Shown: in pieces, positions 55,625-63,365 of the stretch | Layout: each line of letters opens with the position of its first letter | Numbering within the stretch: position 1 is the stretch's first letter | Assembly (NCBI RefSeq): GCF_027925245.1 | Contig: NZ_BSDP01000001.1 | Coordinates: forward strand, 1,984,001-2,048,000 | From: Agromyces rhizosphaerae | GTDB lineage: Bacteria; Actinomycetota; Actinomycetes; Actinomycetales; Microbacteriaceae | Direction of reading: 5' to 3' | Length of the DNA: 64,000 bases | Notes under the pieces: model-generated | What the model was told of the DNA's origin: nothing | What the model saw: only the letters and a program-made list of their open reading frames with translations | The model's database searches: none | Program-made: the position numbers and the translations under genes

Positions 55625-55703
55625 GCGAATACATGCAACGGCGCGGAACACGGGGGCGTGTCTGCATGTATTCGCCGCCACGTGTCAGATCTGCATGTTC
55701 TCG
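55625..55703. repeat. Tripartite palindromic element B, copy 3
   Basis: Half-sites GAATACATGCA (55627-55637), TGCATGTATTC (55663-55673) and TGCATGTTCTC (55692-55702), gaps 25 and 18 bases. The first and second are perfect inverted copies. It lies in a 333-base divergent region between the TspO-like gene (55501) and DUF2332 gene (55835). About 55705-55805 is G-rich (GGGCGA-type), and TAGACT at 55823-55828 is the -10 of DUF2332. No gene was found in this region. Confidence 0.8.
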
Positions 55704-55834
55704 CTACACGGCGCGGGGCGGGAGGGCGAGGGGCGACGGGCGAGGGGGGACGGGGCGAGGAGGCGACTGCGAGGGCGACGGCGAGGGCGAGGGCGACGGG
55801 TCGGGTCGCCCCGCGGCATCCGTAGACTCGGCGG

Positions 55835-56809
55835 GTGCAGGTGCAGCAGACCGGGGACGTCACGCGCGACTGGTACACCCGGTTCGCCGTGAACGAGGCG
55901 CGCGGGCAGTCGGCGATCTACGAGGCGTGGGCGACGGGCGTCGCCGGCGACGACGAGGTGCTCGACCTGATCCGCGAGCTGCCACGGCCGAAGCAGCAGC
56001 CGAACCTCGTCTTCGCGTGCTCGCGCCTGCTCGGCGCGCCCGAGGGGGAGTACGCGCCCTGGCGCGAGTGGCTGCTCGCGAACTGGCCGGCGGTGGCGGA
56101 TGCCGCGCTGCAGCGCGCCACGCAGACCAACGAGCCGCGCCGCTGCGCACTGCTGCTGCCGCTGCTCGCGGCCATCGAGGGGCCGATCGCGCTGCTCGAG
56201 GTGGGGGCGTCCGCCGGGCTCTGCCTGTACCCCGATCGGTACGCGTACCGCTACGACGACGATCCGGTGCTCGGAGAGTCGGACGTGCTGCTCGAGTGCG
56301 CGACGACGGGGCCCGTCCCCCTGCCCGACCGGCTGCCCGAGATCGTGTGGCGCGCAGGGCTCGACCTCAACCCGCTCCGCGTCGACGACGCCGACGACAT
56401 GCGCTGGCTCGAGACGCTCGTCTGGCCCGAGCAGGTCGAACGGCGCGAGCGCATCCGGCGGGCGATCGAGCTGGCGCGGCGCGAACCCGTGCGGCTGGTC
56501 GCGGGCGACGGGCGCGAGCGGCTGCGCGAGGTGGCGGCGGATGCCCCGGACGACGCCACGCTCGTGGTCTTCCACGCCGGCACGATCGTGTACCTCGGCC
56601 GTGACGAGCGGGCGGCGTTCGCCGACGACGTGTGCTCCCTCGCCGCCGAGCGCGGCCGCACGCACTGGATCTCGATCGAGGGCCAGGGCGTCACGCCGGG
56701 CGTGCAGCCCGACGGCACCGGAGGGTCATCGACGTTCGCGCTCGCCCTCGACGGCGACCTGGTCGCCCTCGCCGGCCCGCACGGCCAGTCGCTCGACTGG
56801 CTCGCCTGA
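55835..56809 (+). CDS. DUF2332 domain protein
   Basis: 324 residues starting at a GTG. Family features: RDWYTRFAVNEARGQSAIYE, PNLVFACSRLLGAPEG, IALLEVGASAGLCLYPDRYA, DLNPLRVDDADDMRWLETLVWPEQVERRER split over its middle, and VVFHAGTIVYLG. The glycine motif EVGASAGL resembles a Rossmann methyltransferase site; DUF2332 has no known reaction. TAGACT is six bases before the GTG, so it is leaderless. Element C copy 2 follows the stop. Confidence 0.88.
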   Translation: MQVQQTGDVTRDWYTRFAVNEARGQSAIYEAWATGVAGDDEVLDLIRELPRPKQQPNLVFACSRLLGAPEGEYAPWREWLLANWPAVADAALQRATQTNEPRRCALLLPLLAAIEGPIALLEVGASAGLCLYPDRYAYRYDDDPVLGESDVLLECATTGPVPLPDRLPEIVWRAGLDLNPLRVDDADDMRWLETLVWPEQVERRERIRRAIELARREPVRLVAGDGRERLREVAADAPDDATLVVFHAGTIVYLGRDERAAFADDVCSLAAERGRTHWISIEGQGVTPGVQPDGTGGSSTFALALDGDLVALAGPHGQSLDWLA

Positions 56810-56826
56810 GCAGCCGGCCCATCCGT

Positions 56827-56882
56827 GAGTCGTCACGAACTGTCGCTATCCGAGTGCGGATGGCGGCAGTTCGTGACGACTC
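56827..56882. repeat. Palindromic intergenic element C, copy 2
   Basis: GAGTCGTCACGAACTG (56827-56842) and CAGTTCGTGACGACTC (56867-56882) are perfect 16-bp arms, with an inner ATCC/GGAT pairing. It lies between the stops of the DUF2332 gene and the membrane protein at 56898, so it can terminate both. Confidence 0.85.
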
Positions 56883-56897
56883 GGCGGGGGGATCAGG

Positions 56898-57737
56898 TCA
56901 GGGGGCGGACCAGGTCCAGCCCTCCTCGGTGAGCTCGATCAGCACCTTGATGCGGTCGCCGTCGTCGAAGTAGGTCACGCAGTTGTACGAGTCGCCGACC
57001 TCGAGCACCGTCGGAGCGTCGCCGCAGTCGGTCTCGGTCGCGCGCCACGGTGCACCCTCGGCCTCCGCGTAGTCGTTCCAGTCGAGCGTGACGAAGTACT
57101 CGACCTCGGCCGGGTCGATCTCCCACTCGCCCTCTGCCAGCGCCACGACCTCGCCCCCGTCCGAGCCCTCGTCGACGACTTCCTCGACCGGCTCCTCGAC
57201 GGGCTCCTCCACGGGCGCCGGGGCCTCCTGCGAGGTCTCGTCGAGTTCCGACAGCGCCGCCTCGATCTCGGCCTGGATGATCGGGTTCGTCAGTGCATAG
57301 ACGACCGTCATCACCACGCCCGCGATGAGTGCGAGCGCGCCCGTGACGATGGCCGAGATGCCGAGCACCTTCGCGAGGGTGCGGCGCCCGCGCTTCACGG
57401 CGAACACGAGGGCGACGATGCCGAGCGCGACCGCGGGGACCGCGCCGAGCAGGCCGACGAGCGGCACGGCGAACGCGCCGGCCAGCGCGACCAGGCCGAC
57501 GATCGCGGCGATGATCGCGAGGGCGCCGACGCCGCGCTTCGCCTCCGGGCCCGGAGCCGCTTCCGGCTCGCCTGCCGGCGTCTCGCCTGCCGGCGCCGCG
57601 CCTTCGGGCGCGTCCGCTGCGGGCGTCTCCACCTCGGGAAGCGTGGCCGTGGCGGTTGCGGCTGTCGCGGGCGGCCCCTCAGGAGCTTCCGGCTGCTCCG
57701 CGGCCGGGGTGGTCGGGTCGTCGGTCTGCTCGCTCAC
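56898..57737 (-). CDS. Membrane protein with Ala/Glu/Pro-rich ends, function unknown
   Basis: 279 residues from the GTG at 57737 (GAGAGGAC upstream). Residues 1-70 are disordered (APAGETPAGEPEAAPGPEA). Then about four helices with GLVALAGAFAVPLVGLLGAV and VALGIVALVFAVKRGRR (DUF4190-like hairpins) and an acidic Glu-Pro-Val linker (EEPVEEPVEEVVDEGSDG). A soluble C-terminal domain carries two Cys (ETDCGDAP and SYNCVTYF), perhaps a disulfide-bearing DUF4333-like extracytoplasmic fold. The role is unknown. Confidence 0.75.
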   Translation of the reverse strand: MSEQTDDPTTPAAEQPEAPEGPPATAATATATLPEVETPAADAPEGAAPAGETPAGEPEAAPGPEAKRGVGALAIIAAIVGLVALAGAFAVPLVGLLGAVPAVALGIVALVFAVKRGRRTLAKVLGISAIVTGALALIAGVVMTVVYALTNPIIQAEIEAALSELDETSQEAPAPVEEPVEEPVEEVVDEGSDGGEVVALAEGEWEIDPAEVEYFVTLDWNDYAEAEGAPWRATETDCGDAPTVLEVGDSYNCVTYFDDGDRIKVLIELTEEGWTWSAP

Positions 57738-57840
57738 GGCGTCCTCTCGGTGGGGTGTCGGTCGAGCGTACGGCGTGGGGAACCCGCCTCCGTTCCCCCT
57801 GTGGAGGGCCGCCCCGGCGTACCGACCTGCACCGCGAATG

Positions 57841-57886
57841 GTCACGAAGTGTCGGAATGCCGGACCGGTTTGCGGCAGTTCGTGAC
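57841..57886. repeat. Palindromic intergenic element C, copy 3
   Basis: GTCACGAAGTGTCGG... and CAGTTCGTGAC, with GACTCG following; same outer arms as copies 1 and 2, a few mismatches. It lies 37 bases downstream of the FUSC gene stop and upstream of the membrane protein start, so it probably terminates the FUSC transcript. Confidence 0.8.
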
Positions 57887-57922
57887 GACTCGATGACCGG
57901 CGAGCGGGCGGGCGGATGCCGC

Positions 57923-58963
57923 TCAGCCCTCGTCGCCCTCCCCCACGATCCCCTCGTGGATGCGCCGCAGGTCCTCCATGAGCGAGCCGATCAGCACCCA
58001 GTGCGACGAGCGCGGCGGCGCGAGCGAGAGCGGCGCCGTCAGCACCGGGATCTCGGTGGTCATCGGCTCGGGCTCGCGCTCCGCGGGGCGCACGAGCAGG
58101 CGCACGTCGTGCGCGGCGCGCGCGAGCTCCTCGCAGATCGAGCGCACCGAGGGCTCGTCGTGCAGCGACTGGTCGTAGTGGTCGGAGAACGCGCGGGTCA
58201 TGCCGATGAGCTGCGTCGTGATGGGGCGGAGGCGCTCGACGAGCGCCTCGAGCTGCTCGAGCTCGCGCCGGTGCGACTGGCGGCGGGGGTTCAGCGCGAG
58301 CGACTCGCGCGCGTCGTCGAGCGCCTCGTGCGCGGCATCCGTCATCGGCCTGAGCAGGCGGGCCTCGATGATGATGCCCGAGACCTCGCCCGGCGACTGC
58401 GGGGTGGCGAGGCCGCGCGCGAGGCGGTCCATGGTCGCGGCGATCTCGAGGCCGAGGTCGACCACGGCGCGGCGGGCCGGCTCGACGAGCACGGGCGGCA
58501 CGATCAGGGCGTTGACGACGATGCCGATGAACGCGCCGAGCACCGTCTCGAGCACGCGGTCGAGCGCGTACTCCGGGGTCGACTGACCGAGCGCCAGCAC
58601 GAGCATCGCGCTGATCGCGACCTGGTTCGACGTGCCCGACGTGAGCTTCAGCCCCCACGAGGTGAGGCTCGCGGCGACGATCGCGAGCAGCACGACCCAG
58701 GCGTCGGGGCCCAGCAGCAGCCCGAGCACCGACGCCAGGATGACGCCGACGAGCACGCCGACGCTGCGCTCGATGCCCTTGCCGAGCGACTGGTTGACGC
58801 TCGGCTGCACGACGAGCAGGGCGGCGATGGCCGCGAAGATCGGGGGCGTGCCCGGGAAGAGCCAGGCGCCGACCAGCCAGGCCGCGATCGTGGCCGCGAT
58901 CGACTTGGCGACCTGCAGCACGGGCAGTCGCCGCGTCGCTCGGAACCCGCCGGCGAGGCGCAT
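57923..58963 (-). CDS. FUSC-family (aromatic acid exporter-like) membrane protein
   Basis: 346 residues. Six N-terminal helices with VAKSIAATIAAWLVGAWLFP, PPIFAAIAALLVVQPSVNQS and SLGKGIERSVGVLVGVILA, the FUSC core, followed by a long cytoplasmic helical domain (about 160-346). Members such as AaeB and YccS export aromatic acids or related toxic compounds. TACCGT (58975-58970) is six bases before the ATG, so leaderless. It converges with no other gene; element C copy 3 follows. Confidence 0.9.
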   Translation of the reverse strand: MRLAGGFRATRRLPVLQVAKSIAATIAAWLVGAWLFPGTPPIFAAIAALLVVQPSVNQSLGKGIERSVGVLVGVILASVLGLLLGPDAWVVLLAIVAASLTSWGLKLTSGTSNQVAISAMLVLALGQSTPEYALDRVLETVLGAFIGIVVNALIVPPVLVEPARRAVVDLGLEIAATMDRLARGLATPQSPGEVSGIIIEARLLRPMTDAAHEALDDARESLALNPRRQSHRRELEQLEALVERLRPITTQLIGMTRAFSDHYDQSLHDEPSVRSICEELARAAHDVRLLVRPAEREPEPMTTEIPVLTAPLSLAPPRSSHWVLIGSLMEDLRRIHEGIVGEGDEG

Positions 58964-59005
58964 GGCTCCACGGTAGCGCCCGAGGTGCCGCGGGCCGCGG
59001 CGACG

Positions 59006-59953
59006 TCAGGAGTAGATGTGCCCGCCGAGGTACTTGAGCCCCGAGTCGCAGGCGATCGTCACGACGCGGTGCCCGGGGCCGAGCGCGACGGCCTCGTCGA
59101 TCGCCGCGCACACGTTGAGCCCCGTCGAACCGCCGCCGAACACGCCCTCGGTGCGGGCGAGGGTGCGGCACATCTCGAACGCGCGGTCCTGCTCGATCGC
59201 GCGCACCTCGCGCAGCACCGTCCGGTCGAGGAACGGCGGGTCGACCGAGACGGCCACGCCCTCCACCCGGTGCGCGCCCGGGACGCCGGTCGTGAGCAAC
59301 GCCGACTCGGCGGGCTCGACCGCGACCACGGCAGGGTCGGCACCGGATGCCCGGAGCCCGGCGAGCGTGCCCATGAGCGCACCGCCCGTGCCGACGGCGA
59401 CGCAGAGCACGTCCGGGCCGCCGGGCAGCTGCTCGGCGATCTCGGCGCCCATCGTCGCGTACCCGCGCGGCACGTCGGGGGAGCCGAACTGGTCGGCGTA
59501 GTAGGCGTGCGGCGCCTCGGCGAGGGCGTGGGCGCGCTGCCGCATCCGGTCGATCAGCTCCGTGGTGATGGTGCCGTCGCCGCTCGGCTCGACCAGCACG
59601 GTCGCGCCGAACGCCTCCATCGCCTGCCGCTTGCTGTCGGAGAACGCGTCGGAGAAGACCGCGGTGAACCGCAGCCCGAGCACGCCGGCGACGAACGCGA
59701 GGGCGGTGCCGGTCGAACCGCCCGTGTACTCGACCACGGTGTCGCCCGGCTCGACGTCGCCGCGCTCGAGCGCGCCGGTCAGCACCGCGACGGCCATGCG
59801 GTCCTTGTACGACCCGGTCGGGTTCGCGCCCTCGACCTTCACCCACACCTCGGCGGCGCCGTGGGGCACCAAGTGCTCGAGCCGCACGAGCGGCGTGCGG
59901 CCGATCGCCGCGAGCCCGCCCGTGACGCGCCCGCTGCCGCCTGGATCGCCCAT
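59006..59953 (-). CDS. Cysteine-synthase-like PLP-dependent enzyme
   Basis: 315 residues. PLP Lys in NPTGSYKDRMA (about residue 51), Asn-type loop EYTGGSTGTALAFVA, phosphate-binding loop VGTGGALMGTLAGL (about 200) and the C-terminal CDSGLKYLGG. These define the cysteine synthase/cystathionine beta-synthase fold (beta family). Substrate may be O-acetylserine or O-phosphoserine, or it may be a D-cysteine desulfhydrase-like relative. It lies divergently from the PfkB kinase. The ATG at 59953 has a GGGGG sequence 10 bases upstream. Confidence 0.9.
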   Translation of the reverse strand: MGDPGGSGRVTGGLAAIGRTPLVRLEHLVPHGAAEVWVKVEGANPTGSYKDRMAVAVLTGALERGDVEPGDTVVEYTGGSTGTALAFVAGVLGLRFTAVFSDAFSDSKRQAMEAFGATVLVEPSGDGTITTELIDRMRQRAHALAEAPHAYYADQFGSPDVPRGYATMGAEIAEQLPGGPDVLCVAVGTGGALMGTLAGLRASGADPAVVAVEPAESALLTTGVPGAHRVEGVAVSVDPPFLDRTVLREVRAIEQDRAFEMCRTLARTEGVFGGGSTGLNVCAAIDEAVALGPGHRVVTIACDSGLKYLGGHIYS

Positions 59954-59998
59954 GTGCGCACCCCCGTGCGTGCAGGCTATCGCGGGTAGGCTCACGGC

Positions 59999-60958
59999 AT
60001 GAGCCCGGAAGCACAGGTGCTGGTGGTCGGCGAGTCGATCATGGACGTCGTCGTCGATGCCGAGGGCACCGAGACGGATGCGCCGGGCGGCTCGCCCGCG
60101 AACGTGGCGCTCGGCCTCGCGCGGCTGGGCGTGGGCGCGAGGCTCGCGACGGCGCTGGCGCACGACGCGTTCGGGGAGGCGATCGCGGCGCACCTCGGGG
60201 CATCCGGCGTGGTCATCGACGACGCCTCCTGGGGCCTCGAGCGCACCGCGGTCGCGCGGGCGACGATCGCCGCCGACGGGTCGGCGACCTACGACTTCGA
60301 CATCGCGTGGGAGCTGCCCGGCGCACCCGCGCTCGCCGGCGAGCGAGTGCTGCACACCGGGTCGATCGCCGCGTTCCTCTCCCCCGGCGCCGACCGCGTG
60401 CGCGAGGCGGTCGCGGCCGCCGCGGGTCGCGCACTCGTCACGTTCGACCCGAACGTGCGGCCGGCGCTGCTCGGCGAGCCCGACGCGGTGCGCGCCGAGG
60501 TCGAGTCGCTCGCTGCCGCGTGCGACGTCGTGAAGCTGAGCGACGAGGATGCCGCGTGGCTCTACCCCGGCCGCGCGATCGACGTCGTGGTGGCGGAGCT
60601 GCTCGGCGCTGGGGCCGGGATCGTGGCCGTCACGCTCGGCGGAGACGGCGCGGTGGTCGCGAACTCCGAGGCATCCGCCGTGGTGCCCGCAGTGCCGGTG
60701 GAGGTGCGCGACACGGTGGGCGCGGGGGACACGTTCATGGCCGCGCTCATCGCGGGGCTGCTGGCGACGGATGCCGCGCCGGCGACGCTCGACCACGACG
60801 CCCTCGCGCGCCTCGGCAAGCGCGCCGCGACGGCCGCGTCGATCACGGTCGGGCGCGTGGGCGCCGACCTGCCGACCGCGCGCGAGCTCGAGCACGCGCT
60901 GGATGCCGCGACCGTGCAGGAGTGCCTCGACGCGGCCGCGTGCACCAGCCCCTGGTGA
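59999..60958 (+). CDS. PfkB-family carbohydrate kinase
   Basis: 319 residues. Start ATG; TAGGCT (59987-59992) is six bases upstream (leaderless). Ribokinase fold: GESIMDVVVDAEG, GGSPANVALGLARLG (sugar-binding, near residue 30), FDPNVRPALLG (near 145), VKLSDEDAAWL and the ATP-site/anion-hole DTVGAGDTFMAAL (Asp, near 240). Typical of fructokinase-type enzymes that phosphorylate a sugar or nucleoside with ATP; the exact substrate is unreadable. It converges with the NhaC-type antiporter gene by 10 bases. Confidence 0.92.
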   Translation: MSPEAQVLVVGESIMDVVVDAEGTETDAPGGSPANVALGLARLGVGARLATALAHDAFGEAIAAHLGASGVVIDDASWGLERTAVARATIAADGSATYDFDIAWELPGAPALAGERVLHTGSIAAFLSPGADRVREAVAAAAGRALVTFDPNVRPALLGEPDAVRAEVESLAAACDVVKLSDEDAAWLYPGRAIDVVVAELLGAGAGIVAVTLGGDGAVVANSEASAVVPAVPVEVRDTVGAGDTFMAALIAGLLATDAAPATLDHDALARLGKRAATAASITVGRVGADLPTARELEHALDAATVQECLDAAACTSPW

Positions 60959-60968
60959 CCGCCCCGGG

Positions 60969-62570
60969 CTACTCCGAGGTCGCCGGCTCGGCGAGTTCCG
61001 CCTCGACCTCGACCGGCTTGCGCACGAGTCGAACCAGGAACACGCAGCCCGCGAGCACGACGAGCGTCACCACGAGGCCGAGCCAGGTGAGGTCGGTGGC
61101 CGCGAGCACGACGTAGCCGACGATCGCCGAGCCGCCCGCGATGCCGACGAAGGGCAACTGCGTGACGACGTGCGTGATCACGTTCGACCCGGCGCCCGTG
61201 GACGACAGGATCGTCGTGTCGGAGATCGGCGAGCTGTGGTCGCCCGCGACCGCGCCCGCCAGCACGGCGCCGAGCATCGGGAGCAGCAGCTCAGGGGCAT
61301 CCACCGCGTTGACGATCCCGCCCGCGATCGGGAGCAGCAGGCCGAACGAGCCCCACGAGGTGCCGGTCGAGAACGCCATCGCCGCGGCGAGCACGAACAC
61401 GATCGGGATCAGCCACGCCGGCGACAGGTTCGACGACTCGACGAGCTCGCCGAGGAAGACCCCGGTGCCGAGCGCGTCGATGAGGCCGCCGAGCATCCAG
61501 GCGAGGATCAGGATGCCGACCGCGGGCATCATCGACTTGATGCCCTCCCACCAGCCGCGACCGAAGGTGTTCCAGGCGAACTTCGGGTTCGCCGTGGTGT
61601 AGCGGAAGTAGTAGTACAGCGCGACGGCCAGGCCGAGCGCGCCGCCGAAGATGAGCGCGGCGCTGGTGTCGGTCGACGCGAGGATGTCGACGACGTTCCA
61701 CGAGCCGCCGGCGCTCACGCCGGTCCAGACGATGCCGGTGAAGACGCCGACGACGAGCGCGACGAACGGCACGACCAGCGCGCGCTTCGCGCCCGGCTCG
61801 TGCACGGGGAGGTCCTCGCTCAGGTGCCCCGGCACGACCTCGCCCTCGGCGTAGGGCCGGCCCTCGGTGATGGCCCGCAGCTCCTCGCGTCGCATCGGGC
61901 CGATGTCGGCCTTGAAGACGATGACGAGCCAGACGAGCACCGCCGCGGCGATCGCGTAGTAGTTGGCCGCCGCGGCGCCGAGGAAGGCCTGCACGCTGCT
62001 CAGGGTGAGCGCGGACGCGGCGACGATGGGGGTGAGGATGCCCATGATGTACGCGCCCCAGCTCGAGAACGGGGCGAGCACCGCGACCGGGGCCGACGTC
62101 GAGTCGACGATGTACGCGAGCTTCGCGCGCGAGATGCGGTGCTCGTCGGTCACCGGGCGGCTGATCTGCCCGACGGCGAGGGCGTTGAAGTAGTCGTCGA
62201 TGAAGATGACGATGCCGAGGATCGCCGGCAGGAACATGCCGCCCCGGCGGGTCTTGATGCGTTCGACCGCCCAGTCGGCGAACGCCTTCGTGCCGCCCGA
62301 CATCATGATGAACGCGGCGATGACGCCGAGCGCCAGCGTGAAGACCAGGATGTAGACGTACCAGGTGTTCACGCCGCCGTCGACCCAGAAGATGCCGGCG
62401 AACGCCTCCCAGACCAGTCGCAGCGTCTCGAGCGGGTTGAACGCCGCGATGAGCAGCGCGGCCGTGAGCACCCCCGCCCCGAGGCTCAGCATGACCTTCT
62501 TGGTGATGATCGCCAGCGCGATCGCGATCACCGGCGGAACCAGCGTCAACCAGGGTGCCGTCTCGAGCAT
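60969..62570 (-). CDS. NhaC-family Na+/H+ antiporter
   Basis: 533 residues, about 12 helices. Motifs: LPAILGIVIFIDDYFNALAV, FSSWGAYIMGI, STGTSWGSFGLLLPI and AGDHSSPISDTTILSS (conserved Asp/Ser/Thr), characteristic of NhaC-type carriers (also found in relatives exchanging malate/lactate or amino acids). Expected role: ion homeostasis at the cell membrane. GGAGGGGG lies seven bases before the ATG. It may complement the Mrp antiporter at 17.7-24.2 kb, though no link is shown. Confidence 0.9.
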   Translation of the reverse strand: MLETAPWLTLVPPVIAIALAIITKKVMLSLGAGVLTAALLIAAFNPLETLRLVWEAFAGIFWVDGGVNTWYVYILVFTLALGVIAAFIMMSGGTKAFADWAVERIKTRRGGMFLPAILGIVIFIDDYFNALAVGQISRPVTDEHRISRAKLAYIVDSTSAPVAVLAPFSSWGAYIMGILTPIVAASALTLSSVQAFLGAAAANYYAIAAAVLVWLVIVFKADIGPMRREELRAITEGRPYAEGEVVPGHLSEDLPVHEPGAKRALVVPFVALVVGVFTGIVWTGVSAGGSWNVVDILASTDTSAALIFGGALGLAVALYYYFRYTTANPKFAWNTFGRGWWEGIKSMMPAVGILILAWMLGGLIDALGTGVFLGELVESSNLSPAWLIPIVFVLAAAMAFSTGTSWGSFGLLLPIAGGIVNAVDAPELLLPMLGAVLAGAVAGDHSSPISDTTILSSTGAGSNVITHVVTQLPFVGIAGGSAIVGYVVLAATDLTWLGLVVTLVVLAGCVFLVRLVRKPVEVEAELAEPATSE

Positions 62571-62665
62571 CGGGTCCCCCTCCCGTGTGCTCCGACCCTA
62601 GGAGCCGCGCGCGCGGCCCGTCAACGCCCGGCGGACGCGCGGTGGGACCGCCGGAGCGGGACTGC

Positions 62666-62712
62666 GTACGCAGACTGCGGGAATCCGCGGCGCGTTCCCG
62701 CAGTTCGCGTAC
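62666..62712. repeat. Palindromic intergenic element D, related to C
   Basis: GTACGCAGACTGCGGGAA (62666-62683) pairs with TTCCCGCAGTTCGCGTAC (62695-62712), 16 of 18 positions, followed by TCGG. The right arm GCAGTTCG...ACTCGG resembles element C. It lies downstream of the PPOX gene (stop at 62743) and upstream of the antiporter start. Confidence 0.75.
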
Positions 62713-62742
62713 TCGGTCGCGCCCGCAGTGCCGGCGAAGCGC

Positions 62743-63174
62743 CTAGAGCGTGCCCTCGTGCCGCGGGTCGAGCGCGAAGACGACCGCGCGGCCGGTCACG
62801 ACCTCGACGTCGATGCGCACGAAGTTCGGCTTGTCGGTCGGGATCCACGGCTTCAGGGGCGCCGACTCCGCGTCGGCGATCTCGGCCGGCGTCGTGAGCG
62901 GCTTGGCGGTGCCTCGCACGACGATGCTCCAGCCGCCGTCCTGGTCGAAGTGGTCGACCTCGAAGGCGACGGCGTGGTTCACCGTCACGTCATCGAACTT
63001 CGTGCCGCCCGCCGTGCGGAACAGGATCGAGCTGCCGCTCGCGAAGTAGTTCACGGGGAAGATGTCGGGTCGGCCGTCGACGGCCACCGCGAGCCGGCCC
63101 ATCTCGTTGTTGCGCAGTCGCACCCAGCACTCCTGCTCGGAGAGTGAGGTCATCAGGGTCGTCGCATCGTCCAT
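62743..63174 (-). CDS. PPOX-fold (pyridoxamine-oxidase-like) flavoprotein
   Basis: 143 residues, split-barrel fold: RLRNNEMGRLAVAVDGRPDI, FPVNYFASGSSILFRTAGGT and SIVVRGTAKPLTTPAEI. Members of this size bind FMN or F420 and include oxidases, biliverdin-binding and deazaflavin reductases, so the reaction is unclear. GAGGATGG lies upstream of the ATG. It is divergent from the second SDR gene. Length matches the single-domain PPOX group. Confidence 0.87.
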   Translation of the reverse strand: MDDATTLMTSLSEQECWVRLRNNEMGRLAVAVDGRPDIFPVNYFASGSSILFRTAGGTKFDDVTVNHAVAFEVDHFDQDGGWSIVVRGTAKPLTTPAEIADAESAPLKPWIPTDKPNFVRIDVEVVTGRAVVFALDPRHEGTL

Positions 63175-63365
63175 GGGGCCATCCTCGCAGGCTGGCTGGC
63201 GGTGTCAACGGTGGCGACGGTGGCAGCCGGGTGCGGCGGGGCATCCGCCCTCTATTCAACAGGTGTAGTGTAGATGACGACGATGAGGTCGACACCCTTC
63301 GCGATGCCGACCCCCGCCAGCCCGGGGTCGACCGACCCCTGGGATCCGCATTCAGGAAGGTAGAC
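63175..63365. promoter_or_regulatory. Divergent region upstream of SDR gene
   Basis: ATTCAACAGGTGTAGTGTAG at about 63254-63273 contains a TAGTGT -10-like hexamer followed by TAGATG, and gives a leader of about 90 bases before the SDR ATG. No further motif is seen. Confidence 0.4.
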
